Positions 11,548 to 21,856 of a stretch of DNA of 64,000 nt are shown piece by piece. A program made the position numbers and the translations under genes. The notes beneath the pieces are model-generated. The model had not been told where the DNA came from. It saw nothing but the letters and a program-made list of their open reading frames with translations, and made no database searches. Within the stretch, counting starts at the first letter, position 1. Every line of letters begins with the position of its first letter. Origin of the DNA: Anaspis maculata. Lineage: Eukaryota > Arthropoda > Insecta > Coleoptera > Scraptiidae. Where the stretch lies: positions 58,711,416 through 58,775,415 of the forward strand of contig OX421966.1 in NCBI GenBank assembly GCA_949128115.1, in the 5' to 3' direction.

Positions 11548-12951
11548 AGTAACTTTCATTATAGTGGTATACCCAACGCTTGCGCCAAATTTTGGCGTCA
11601 AATACAAAATTTGCGAACAAATGCTACAAAATCGCAAGAAAAACCGCCACAAAGTTGAAAAATACGCGCCGCAGCGAACAGGGTAATAGGCTAGAGGTTA
11701 ATACACACTAGTGATTACTTATTTTTCATCAAAAAGTCCGCATTGTTCATTAAATTATAAATAACTGCGTTTTACATTGATCGGATGTGCGTACGCAACC
11801 CATAATGCAACCCCCACCAACTCTATTTTCAGTTTGACAAGCAACGGCCGTGACTTTCCGCTGCTGTCTGCTGTCAACATCAACTATTTATTCGCCATTT
11901 TGGAGTTCGCTCCGAGTGTCGTACGTTTGTGAACAAGTGGGCCGCTATTCTTGAATCGTGTGAGAAAAGTCCCTGGGAGTTTTATATAATCCGTAGGTAC
12001 TACACTTCTGTAGCGAAAGTTGCCCAAAAACCACGATTTTAGGCAACATTCGCTACATCAGTGTACTCCGGAATGTATTGTCACCGCGTTCGGCATGCTC
12101 TACTCCGTTCACTCTTTTCACTCCAACTACCACGTGACCATGGTTTCAGGAGTCTTGATTGGTTGAATCGATGAAATGGAGTTAAAAGAGCAAAAAGAGT
12201 GAGCATGCCGAACGCAGCTTGTGTATGAATGTATTGAATCTATCCTTGGTGACCCGTTTCGGAGTAAAATTTTTCCGGTTACACAGCTTCACCCACCGTG
12301 CACATTGTCACATTCCTCGCAAGACTTTGCGTGTTTTTCAAATTTCTCCAGTACCAAGTTTTTACGCTATTTTAAGCACGTTTTTGGGAATCGGATAAAG
12401 AAATACATATTTTTGTCATTATACCGACTATCACTGTGCCCATTCCCATGAGCACAATGTTTAACGGCCCCTTTCACTTGTTTTTCCATGATTTTTTGAA
12501 GGATAACACCGCTGATTTAGTTTCGAAAAAACTGATTTTTATACTTTGAAGAGCACAGGGCCGCTATTCTTGAATCGTGTGGGAAAAGTCCCTGGAAGTA
12601 AAATACATTCCGCAGTACACTGATGTAGCGAGTGTTGCGAACTTTCGCTAGTCAAACTGAAAATAGAGTTGTTGGGGGTTGCATTATGGGTTGCGTACAC
12701 ACATCCGACCAATGTAAAACGCAGTTATTTATAATTTAATGAACAATGCGGACTTTTTGATAAAAAATGAGTAATCACTAGTGTGTATTAACCTCTAGCC
12801 TATTACCCTGTTCGCTGCGGCGCGTATTTTTCAACTCTATGGCGGTTTTTCACGCCATTTTCTAGCATTTGTTCGCAAATTTTGTATTTGACGCCATTAC
12901 TTCAGAAGACGAGTATGCGCGCTGATGGCGCGCTGGATAATGAAAGGTACT
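11548..12951. mobile_element. Fold-back element, family B, copy 2 (inverted)
   Basis: The ends agtaactttcattatagtgg and ataatgaaaggtact match copy 1 at 8478-9624 in the opposite orientation. The interior blocks (tagcgaaagttgcc, caagaatagcggcc and the gggtaataggctagaggtt arm) are also shared. This copy is about 260 bp longer, partly because of a hairpin at 12085-12213. Confidence 0.75.
12085..12213. mobile_element. Small hairpin MITE inside family B copy 2
   Basis: The ends gcgttcggcatgctc and gagcatgccgaacgc are perfect inverted repeats. The inner tgttcactctttt/aaaagagc parts also pair. Copy 1 lacks this block. The word ccgaacgcagctt recurs near 40440. Confidence 0.6.
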
Positions 12952-12970
12952 GAACTTGACAATTTTCTTT

Positions 12971-14009
12971 CTACACACATCAAAAGAATCTAGGGGACAA
13001 GCAAATTCAGACGATTTCTAAAGTCATCATAACTTTTGATTTCCGTAAGCGATTTCATATCGGTTTTCAGTGTTCGATTGCCTAATCTTTCGTTTTCATG
13101 CCTTGATCACGTCAAATACGTACAGTGTTTCATAAGGTTGCTACAGGGTGACCAATGGAACAGTGTAAAATAGTCGAAAGTTCAGTACAAGCGCGATTTC
13201 CCAAAAAAAATATTTCATGCATTCCAATAGCACAGTTATGAAGATCGGTGTTTCAGCTTTAGTGACGTTTTTGAATTTTGAAAATCGAAGGTGAATTGCC
13301 AAAGATATTGATCATTTTGTGCCGCCGTGTTGAATTTCCAAGAAAAAAGAAAGTGGTCCGATTTCATTGAAACTTGAAACACACTCATGTGTAGTTCAAG
13401 TAATTGGAATTTCAAGGTCAAATGTCACTTTCGATCACTTTCGAGCCGCTATATCGAACTTTTTACATACATGATTCAATTTGAATGAAACTTGAAACAC
13501 ACTATAAAATCGAATCATTTACATAAAAGTTTAAAATGGCGGCTTGGAAGTGACCGAGAAAGACATTTGACCTTAAAATTCCAATTACTGGAACCAGACA
13601 TGAATGTGATCTAAGTTTCAATGAAATCGGATCACTTCTTGGGAGTTCAACATGGTGGCACAAAATGATCAATATCTTTGGCAATTTACCTTCGATTTTC
13701 AAAATTCAAAAATGTTACCGAAGCTGAAATACCAGTTTTCATAACTGTGCTATTGAAATGCATATAAATTTGTTTTTGGGAAATCGCGCTCGTACTGAAC
13801 TTTCGGCAATTTTACACTGTTCCATTGATCACCCTGTAGAAACTTTATAAAACATTGTTCGTATTCGACGTGATCAAGACATGAGAACGAAGGATTGGGC
13901 TATCGAACACTGAAAACAGACATGAAATCGCTGGCGGCAATCAAAAGTTATGATGATTTTAGAAATCGTCTGAATTTGCTTGTCCCCTAGATTCTTTTGA
14001 TGTGTGTAG
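12971..14009. mobile_element. Fold-back element, family C, copy 1
   Basis: The ends ctacacacatcaaaagaatc and gattcttttgatgtgtgtag are perfect inverted repeats. Arms of about 0.5 kb meet near 13490. A facing pair tacagggtgaccaatgg (about 13143) and ccattgatcaccctgta (about 13824) lies inside. A second copy is at 40690-41705. No transposase is present. Confidence 0.8.
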
Positions 14010-14116
14010 TTTAGATTTGATTGGCACAGTTCCGGCTGTGGAGCCGAATATTTTGTTGTATGAACGATACATCGTTGAGCAATTCTCATCATTTACCGAT
14101 TTCAAATCGTGGTCGG

Positions 14117-14462
14117 GTAAGGAGCTTGTGGTGTGGTGGTTAGCGCGTTCGACTACCACTCCAGAGGTCGCGGGTTCGATCTCCGCCGGGGACGGATTTT
14201 CGCCTCGAAAACAAGCTTCTTGGTTTGGTTGGAATGCTTGCTAAATGCAAGACACGCCGTGTGTCGCATAGCACGTGAAATACGAACGATGGTGCCGACC
14301 CCATGCGATGTTGGTGGTCGTTAAAAATCCCTACCCTATGTTGGAATACACAGGGATTCGGCAAAATTTCCGGTATAGTGGAGGAAAGCATTCACCGCGG
14401 CATCGGTGTTAGGCCTCGTTGCGGAAATAGGCCGATGTTGAATGAACGAACTAAAAAAGAAG
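14117..14462 (+). mobile_element. tRNA-derived SINE with 10-bp target duplication
   Basis: The head carries a Pol III A-box-like segment (gtggtggttagcgcgttcga) and B-box (gcgggttcgatctcc). The body runs to an A-rich end, gaactaaaaaagaa. The flanks tcgtggtcgg at 14107-14116 and 14463-14472 are identical, as expected for a target-site duplication. ORFs across this segment are SINE sequence in several frames. Confidence 0.8.
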
Positions 14463-14472
14463 TCGTGGTCGG

Positions 14473-14945
14473 TGTAGTCACTCTGAGGTGGATGGCCTCC
14501 CGCTTTTACTTTGATGTGTGAATTTCAGGCACGTTTCAAGTCATCGGTATTAATCTTTGTGAATCGTGTTGTTGAATCATTTCCTCATTTCTGCTCCCGT
14601 ACCAGTTATAGCCTATTGTCATAGTATGTAGTGAAAACTTGGGTGCTGTATTTACCGCGTCGGATGGGACCAAATTGAAGTCTAAAATGGTTAGATAATC
14701 AAGTTCAAGTTTAGGTGTAGACATGCTGGGAATGAAAGTTGGAGAAAAGATTGAATTATTTTCTGGAGGATTTTCACAATTTTTTTAACAAGAAATAACT
14801 GGTTCTTGAAAATTTTCCATCATTTTTTTCACAATTTCACAAGAATTTTCTAATTGAAAATATAAAACCGACCTGGGTCTTCGAAACCGGACTTGAATGA
14901 TGGAGCTAATTAAGTGAAGCCTCAATTGACGATTTTTGCAATAAT
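14473..14945. other. Unassigned AT-rich sequence
   Basis: No gene was recognised. Several ttttcacaatttt and gaaaattttcc words give a low-complexity look from about 14750. Confidence 0.4.
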
Positions 14946-15400
14946 ATGATTTGGAATAAGATCTGAGGTTTTCCCGGAAAATTCAAATTTTCCTGACAAT
15001 TTCCAATTTCCTGCAAATTATTTTAATCTTTCTCTTCAATTCCAACTTCCCACCTGAAAGGACGTTTCGAACAAAAATTTTCACATAGGTTCTTGACACC
15101 ATGGTTCCTGGATACTAGTCGGGAAAGTTTTGGGGTGACAAAACCGATTTGTTCTTTATTCTCTCGGCAGGTGCTACATATCCTGTGTATTCCAAACGGT
15201 TCAACATATCCAAGTTCGTTTTTTCGCAAAACAAATCTGATTCATTTTAGCTCGACACTACTTGTTGAATCTGAGGACGATGGGTGAACTAGTCATTTTT
15301 GAGCAACTAAAATATGTATATCTCCAAGTTTCCTCTACTTGAGAGAGAGCTTCTTCAAATATAACCGAGCCAGCTTCGCTTCTAAATCCGGTGAGTTGTC
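14946..15400. repeat. 455-bp direct repeat, left copy
   Basis: It is nearly identical to 16423-16877. One substitution was noticed: gacaaaaccg near 15138 versus gacacaaccg. Both copies start atgatttggaataagatc and end cggtgagttgtc. A 68-codon minus-strand frame (15023-15229) with four cysteines is carried by both. I do not recognise it. The copies flank a LINE fragment. Confidence 0.9.
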
Positions 15401-16422
15401 TCATAAGTGTTTATTGTTTTTTTTGATACAGCATATCATAAAACAAGTTACTGGCAAGAGTAGCACAAGACAAATTAAGAAAGAAAACAACATCCATTAG
15501 CTCATCAAAAATAAGTAAATAAATATAAGTAAATATGTATATAAATCAACAGTAATAATCAAGTGTTTACATAACAAAAAAGACAAATTTAATAGTTACA
15601 GAGTATAACTCAGCACGTTACAAATCATAGATCAATTCACAATCACAATATACGAGTTATTCTTCCACAATGAAGGACCTTAGCCGCAGGGAGTTCTGGA
15701 GAAAAATGAAAATTTCTTTTGAGCTTTCAACAGATAGATTTTGAAGAAGGTTGTGAGGGTCGGTAGGGTTCAAAAGCAAAGGTGGGCGAAAACATTTGTA
15801 CATTGGACATTGAAGCAGAATATGCTCGAGATTCTCAAGTTTACGCTGGTTACAAAGACTACAGTGCACCTGACAGTTGATTTTGGTTGTGACATGATTA
15901 ACAGAAATAGATAGAGTAGCCACGTTGCAGGTTCGCCATTGTATCATACACCTTTTTACATTCAAGTTCGTGGTATTGAATAAGTATTCGTTTGAGTTTT
16001 TCACTACTGGGTTTTCACTTATTATAAATTTGTAATCGGGTGCATAAGTACTGAGCAAAATCCGATTCCAGTCATCCATTTTACCCCTGTGTGAAATTTT
16101 GTCGATAATATAGTTAACATCCCTTTCAGACCATGACGTATTTAATTCAAAATCAAATTCGCTGAGTGCACCTTTTAATTGGGAGTACCAGTTGTATTGT
16201 ATCATGTTATTTGGGAAGGAGTCTAAAGCTTCAAGTCTCATGAGTGCAATTTTTACAAACCGGTCGTTGCCCAATTTCGTGATTGAGAGAAAGAGGTTTA
16301 ACGCTCTTTTTATTATCACACTAGAAACCTTGCACATATTGAGCTCCGTCCTTATGATGTATCCAGGAGTTGATCTTTGCAGGTAAAGTACATTTTTCAG
16401 CGTTCTATCTTGAACAGTTTCA
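15401..16422 (-). mobile_element. 5'-truncated LINE between two 455-bp repeats
   Basis: The minus-strand frame from about 16422 to 15657 encodes the C-terminus of a non-LTR retrotransposon ORF2. It contains CSLCNQRKLENLEHILLQCP, the C-x2-C-x8-H-x4-C finger that ends many jockey/R1/I-type polymerases (zf-RVT type). Upstream helical sequence includes a YNWYSQLKGAL stretch. The frame ends SFIVEE and a stop at 15657, followed by about 250 bp of AT-rich 3' UTR. An A-rich stretch with aataaa, read on the minus strand, lies near 15405-15425. Endonuclease and reverse transcriptase domains are absent, so it cannot move by itself. The first 20-odd codons of the long open frame belong to the flanking repeat. 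Confidence 0.8.
15657..16422 (-). pseudogene. LINE ORF2 C-terminal fragment
   Basis: About 254 codons remain open. Motifs are the C-x2-C-x8-H-x4-C zinc-binding finger at roughly residues 190-210 of the fragment and a preceding basic/helical segment. In intact elements this domain follows the reverse transcriptase and helps bind RNA or target DNA. Truncation removes everything N-terminal. The open state suggests a recent insertion. Confidence 0.75.
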
Positions 16423-16877
16423 ATGATTTGGAATAAGATCTGAGGTTTTCCCGGAAAATTCAAATTTTCCTGACAATTTCCAATTTCCTGCAAATTATTT
16501 TAATCTTTCTCTTCAATTCCAACTTCCCACCTGAAAGGACGTTTCGAACAAAAATTTTCACATAGGTTCTTGACACCATGGTTCCTGGATACTAGTCGGG
16601 AAAGTTTTGGGGTGACACAACCGATTTGTTCTTTATTCTCTCGGCAGGTGCTACATATCCTGTGTATTCCAAACGGTTCAACATATCCAAGTTCGTTTTT
16701 TCGCAAAACAAATCTGATTCATTTTAGCTCGACACTACTTGTTGAATCTGAGGACGATGGGTGAACTAGTCATTTTTGAGCAACTAAAATATGTATATCT
16801 CCAAGTTTCCTCTACTTGAGAGAGAGCTTCTTCAAATATAACCGAGCCAGCTTCGCTTCTAAATCCGGTGAGTTGTC
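16423..16877. repeat. 455-bp direct repeat, right copy
   Basis: This is the right-hand copy of 14946-15400 with the same boundaries and the same 68-codon minus-strand frame (16500-16706). The sequence beyond it (cgaacggctcctccgcc) differs from what follows the left copy, which is the LINE. Confidence 0.9.
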
Positions 16878-17011
16878 GAACGGCTCCTCCGCCAAATTTA
16901 CAGGTTTGTTGCTTATTCCCCAGTGGGAGTCTCCGGGTTTATGGGCCTAGCCCTTAGTCGGATATCCAGCGAATATCGGAACAATAATTCCATATTTTTC
17001 AAATAGTATAC

Positions 17012-18104
17012 ATACCGGGTGATCATTTGAAAACTATCCACCTGCAATAACTCCCGATTCCTAGTCAATATTTCTTCGAGCAAAAACAGGTCGATTTTTA
17101 TATCGAGGGGGACATCTAAAACATACATTGGCAAATTTCTATCTTTAGCCACCTCGCCCCCACCCATCCCAAAAATAAAATTTCAAATGACACTACTTAC
17201 CTTGCGATACATCAAATTGAAGAAAATTGAATTCTCTTTTTGAAAAAGATATTTTGAAAATTTTTAACTCTACCCCCCTTCTCCCTAAAAATTCTCTGAG
17301 AGTCCCTTTCAATATTCTGGACCCCTCAATTCTCTTGAGTTTAGTCAGCATCATCCTGAATAGCTTTAAAGAAGAGAATTTTTTGCGGAAAAAATGCCAC
17401 CCAAATTGACCCCATTGCTCTCTCCCACCTCAACTTTAAAATTCATCAAAATACTACCCACTTTGTGATACATTAAATTGATATAAAGGAAATCAAATTT
17501 TCTTTCTAAAATCAATTTTTTTGAAATTTTCAAACCCTCCCCCATTTGACTGGACATTTGGAGTATTTTAGTAGGAAAACGGAGGTTTTACAAATTTTGA
17601 AAAAATTGTGTTCAGGGAGAGAATTCAATTCCCTTCAATTTGATGTATCACAAAGTAGGTATTGTCGTTATAGATTTTTGAGGTGAGGAGGGGGGAGCAA
17701 AGGGGTGAATTTGGGTGGCACTTTTTCCATAGAAAATTTCTCCTTTCGATGCTGTGCAGGATGACGTTGACTGCATTGAAGAGAATTGAGAGGTCAAGAA
17801 TATTTAATTGGACACTCAGAGAATTTAGGGGAGAAGAGGGGTGGGGTTAAAAATTTTAGAAATATTTTTTCAGAAAGAGAATTTAATTCTGTTGAATTGA
17901 TTCTATCGCAAAATAGGTAGTGTCATTTGAAATTTCAAAGTTGTGGTGGGTGGGGGCGAGGGGGCTAAAGATAGAAAATCGCTAATGTATGTTTTAGATG
18001 TCCCCCTCGATATAAAAATCGACCTGTTTTTGCTCGAAGACATTTTTACTAGGAATCGGGAGTTATTGCAGGTGGATAGTTTTCAAATGATCACCCGGTA
18101 TAAC
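17012..18104. mobile_element. Fold-back element, family A, complete copy 1
   Basis: Starts accgggtgatcatttgaaaa and ends ttttcaaatgatcacccggt. Arms of about 0.54 kb meet near 17555. Polypurine and polypyrimidine runs (cccccaccc, ggtgggggcgagggggc) sit symmetrically in the arms. No coding capacity was seen. The ORFs at 16913-18131 are arm sequence. Confidence 0.85.
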
Positions 18105-18518
18105 GACATATCGAGTTCGTTTTTTCGCTAATCGAATCTTACCGGTAATCTTACTACCTGAAACAATTTGAAACAACCAATATGTTTTTACATCATTTTC
18201 AAATACTTACATAGGTACTAGCGGATTCTAACGCCCCAAGTCTGTTAGTAGAACGGTTTTCACGATTCCTTTTTTTAGCATCTCTGACCATTTTGATAGG
18301 TAGGTACCTACTCGTACTCGTACGTAAATGAGATTTAAAACTCCGATTAAATTAACAAATTTAGGTAGTGTAAAAAAAACAATGCTTCAAGACCCTCACT
18401 TTAAGCTCCAAATCTGATTAAAGCAGAAAGCAGACAAAACCCGGAGCAGAAATAAGAAGATTAATATAGATCACATTTCACTAACACATCCGCCCTGTGG
18501 CCAGAACCAAGAAGGGGT
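18105..18518. other. Unassigned sequence between two family A copies
   Basis: No gene was recognised. A taggtaggtacctactcgtac stretch lies near 18297-18320. Confidence 0.4.
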
Positions 18519-19046
18519 GTGCACACGGCACGTGCCACCATGCCCTTGCCCATCACCCTCGACAAGTCTTTGATGTCACGTTCCGTTCACCACTACCATA
18601 GAAAGGTCAAAAGACCTCTTAAGCCTCCAGGCGGTCCCTTGCAGACTTTTGCATCTCTCGTCGTCGGTGTACTTATTGCGTTGCCATCATCAGAAATTAA
18701 AATTCGACAAGTTCGAGGAACGCGAGTTATGACAGCCGGTGTGCAGAAGACGGGTATGTCGAGCCAACATATACGGGCAGAAAAAAACGAAACGGAAAAA
18801 AGAGGGAGCACCGGAGCATTTACCCAAAAAAGAGAGCGAACCATGAAAACCGGCCATCTGAACTTGGTGGTTATGTATTATAAAGTGCAGTCGGTGGATC
18901 CGCCGGCCACCATTCCCCAACCGGCATCCGACGAGGAAACACGCGCGTGTTTATCCAGTTTCTGCAGTTCCGTACGATCTTACGCGAGAATCGCCAGGGA
19001 AGTGTGCTTTCAATGTTCTCGTAAAGTTTTTGGGAAATTTCAATGA
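18519..19046 (+). CDS. Unrecognised 175-codon open frame in GC-richer DNA
   Basis: This is one of the longest open frames in the window. It lies in a block that is visibly GC-richer and more CpG-containing than its surroundings. The predicted protein is basic in its first third (RSVHHYHRKVKRPLKPPGG) and has a short hydrophobic segment (LVVGVLIALP) near residue 50. It is Lys/Glu-rich in the middle and Cys/Ser-rich at the end. I recognise no family. An open minus-strand frame overlaps it, so openness may reflect composition. It could be a promoter-proximal exon, a retrocopy or chance. Confidence 0.25.
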   Translation: MHTARATMPLPITLDKSLMSRSVHHYHRKVKRPLKPPGGPLQTFASLVVGVLIALPSSEIKIRQVRGTRVMTAGVQKTGMSSQHIRAEKNETEKRGSTGAFTQKRERTMKTGHLNLVVMYYKVQSVDPPATIPQPASDEETRACLSSFCSSVRSYARIAREVCFQCSRKVFGKFQ

Positions 19047-20160
19047 CAAAGTGAGAATGTGCTGTAAAAAATCATTTTGATTCAACTGTGCTGCTGCTTG
19101 AGCTGGAATCGGAAGTGATTTTTGTAACTTTATTTCCGGTGGTTTATAGCCAGGGAAACACAGAGAATTCAACATGAAAAGGTCAGTTTTTCTTTAAAAT
19201 TTAACTTTTCGTTAGATTTACCTACCACCATTCAAAACTGAAGAAAAGTTTTGTAAATAAAAAATCTGTCAGATTATTGAGTTCTGAAGTACCTATGTAC
19301 ATTTTTGGAATACGAAATTATTTTGATTTCTGGGGGAAAGTATGAAAATTTTGAGTTTTGGGTAAAACCGCAACTAATCTGCGGCTTTAAAGATAATCTC
19401 AAAGCTCAAGTGGGTGATTTTTGTTTCTGTGGTAAGAATCTGCGATATCAAATGCTTATGAACCACAATGCAAACAATCTCTTCACAAATAATAAACTAT
19501 TATCAGAAATTTATAAACAATGTTTTTTCTTAAAGAACCGTCGACTTGGTTCATAAGATGAAGGAACTGTGGATTATCAGAAAAATGACTCAAATAATTT
19601 TTTCATCGAAGTCAAAAACGAGCCTGAAAATGATTAAGGTCATTCCTGAGGTTATTTAACTCATATTACACAATTTTCTTGCACTTCAACAGTCCATTGC
19701 TGCTATACAGGGTGTTTCACCACTATACTAGATTGCAACGATATCATTATGTATTAGGACAAGATTCTTCTTGGGAAAATTTAAGCAAACCGATAAGTTA
19801 AAAATCCAAACAAATTTTTTTTGCCAAAGTTTGATTCTGAATTCCTGTTTCCCAAACAGTTTGACTGATTTAGTTTAGACAAAATTTTGCATTGATGATC
19901 GTCAGAATGAATTTTTTCGCAATAAATCAGTGACGTAGATATCGGGGAAGCTAGCCGTCTACCCCCATCGAACCTCTCATATTTTCTACGGGTGGCTGCA
20001 AAGTTTTGAACAATTGATGCGTTTTTCGGACACTGTTATACATATTTCAAACCGAGTTTCAAACAGAAAACTGGTGAATTAATCGTAATTTATGAAGTAC
20101 AGGGTGATCACGCGAGAATTCTCCCCTATACTGATGGCTTTCACTTTTGGTAATTGTTAT
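19047..20160. other. AT-rich sequence with two orphan TACAGGGTG ends
   Basis: The words tatacagggtgtttcacc (about 19706) and tacagggtgatcacgcg (about 20099) look like element termini, but facing partners were not found within the segment. The 83-codon frame at 19305-19556 shows no domain. Confidence 0.4.
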
Positions 20161-20674
20161 AATTTTACAACCTATAACATACAGGGTATTGCAAAAAACT
20201 TTTTTTGTTGATGCGACACCTTGTATGTCTGAATTGCAATCAATGGATTTTTTTATTCTGAATGCAAATATGTACCACAGAGTTGAGTTATTTTCAAAGG
20301 CAAATTGTCAAAAAATTCACAAAAATGCCATCATACTGACAACGTACGTTTTTATCTGGCTAAAAAAGCTTTGTTTGATCCACAATTTTGTTCAATGGTG
20401 CAGGCGTATATTCAAGTTTAAAAGAGAATATTTCCCCGAAAAACAAATTCAATCAAATGTGAGAGATTTTTTATCCAAATAAACGGATGTTTAGGTCAGT
20501 TTCATTAGATTATTGTGAATTTTTTGACAATATGCCTTCGGAAATAGCTCAACACTGTGGTATATTTGTATTCGAAATAAAAATTTTTATCGATATCAGT
20601 TCGAATATACAGGGTGCCGCATCAACAGAAAAAGTTTTTTGCGACAACCTGTTCATTATAGGTTGGAAAATATT
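20161..20674. mobile_element. 0.5-kb fold-back element
   Basis: The arms run aattttacaacctataa...cagggtattgcaaaaaact against agttttttgcgacaacc...ttataggttggaaaatatt. Internal words gatgcgacaccttgtatg and atacagggtgccgcatc face each other. It abuts the family A copy at 20677. The 111- and 68-codon frames at 20147-20693 are arm and loop sequence. Confidence 0.65.
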
Positions 20675-20676
20675 AT

Positions 20677-21752
20677 ACCGGGTGATCATTTGAAAACTAT
20701 CCACCTGCAATAACTCCCGATTCCTAGTGAAAATGTCTTCGAACAAAAACAGGTCGATTTTTATATCGAGGGGGACATCTAAAACATACATTAGCGATTT
20801 TCTATCTTTAGCCCCCTCGCCCCCACCTACCTCAACTTTGAAATTTTAAATGACACTACTTATTTTGCGATACATTAAATTCAACAGAATCAAATTCTCT
20901 TTCTGAAAAAATATTTCTAAAATTTTTAACCCCACCCCTCTTCCCCCCTAAATTCTCTGAGTGTCCAATTGAATATTCTTGACCTCTCAATTCTCTTCAA
21001 TGCAGTCAACGTCATCCTGCACAACATCGAAAGAGAAAATTTTCTATGGAAAAAGTGCCACCCAAATTCACCCCTTTGCTCCCCCCTCCTCACCTTAAAA
21101 ATCTAAAATGACAATACCTACTTTGTCATACATCAAATTTAAGGGAAGTGAATTCTCTCCCTGAACACAATTTTTTCGAAATTTTTAAAATCCCCATTTT
21201 CCTACTAAAATACTCCAAATGTCCAGTTAAACGGGGGAGGAGTTGAAAATATCAAAAAAATTGTTTTTAGAAAGAGAATTTGATTTCCTCTGATTTGATG
21301 TATCACAAAGTGGGTAGTATTTTGTTAAATTTTAAAGTTGAGGTGGGGGAAAGCAATGGGGTCAATTTGGGTGGCACTTTTTCCACCGAAAATTTTTTCT
21401 TTGATGCTATTCAGGATGATGCTGACTAAACTAAAGAGAATTGAGGGGTCCAGAATATTGAAAGGGACACTCATAGAGTTTTTAGGGAGAAGGGGGGTAG
21501 AGTTGAAATTTTTGAAAATATCTTTTTCAAAAAAAGAATTTGATTTTCTTCAATTTGATGTATCGCAAAGTAGGTAGTGGCATTTGAAATTTTATTTTTG
21601 GGATGGGTGGGGGCGAGGGGGCTGAAGATTGCCAATGTATGTTTTAGATGTCCCCCTCGATATAAAAATCGACCTGTTTTTGCTCGAAGAAATATTGACT
21701 AGGAATCGGGAGTTATTCCAGGTGGATAGTTTTCAAATGATCACTCGGTATT
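20677..21752. mobile_element. Fold-back element, family A, complete copy 2
   Basis: Starts accgggtgatcatttgaaaa and ends ttttcaaatgatcactcggt. It is the same element as 17012-18104, in the opposite orientation as judged by the asymmetric centre (ctactaaaatactccaaatg near 21200). Confidence 0.85.
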
Positions 21753-21856
21753 TAGTTCCCATTCTGAAATCTACGGAAAAAATTGTTCAAGAGGAGTTTT
21801 TTTCACTTTCAAATTATCTCAAAGGGGAAGCCTCCATTATGTTGGCGTGATACTGA

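Noticed and set aside
14110..14200. Functional tRNA gene at the second A/B-box pair
   Set aside because: The segment is part of a 346-bp SINE with target duplication and an A-rich end.
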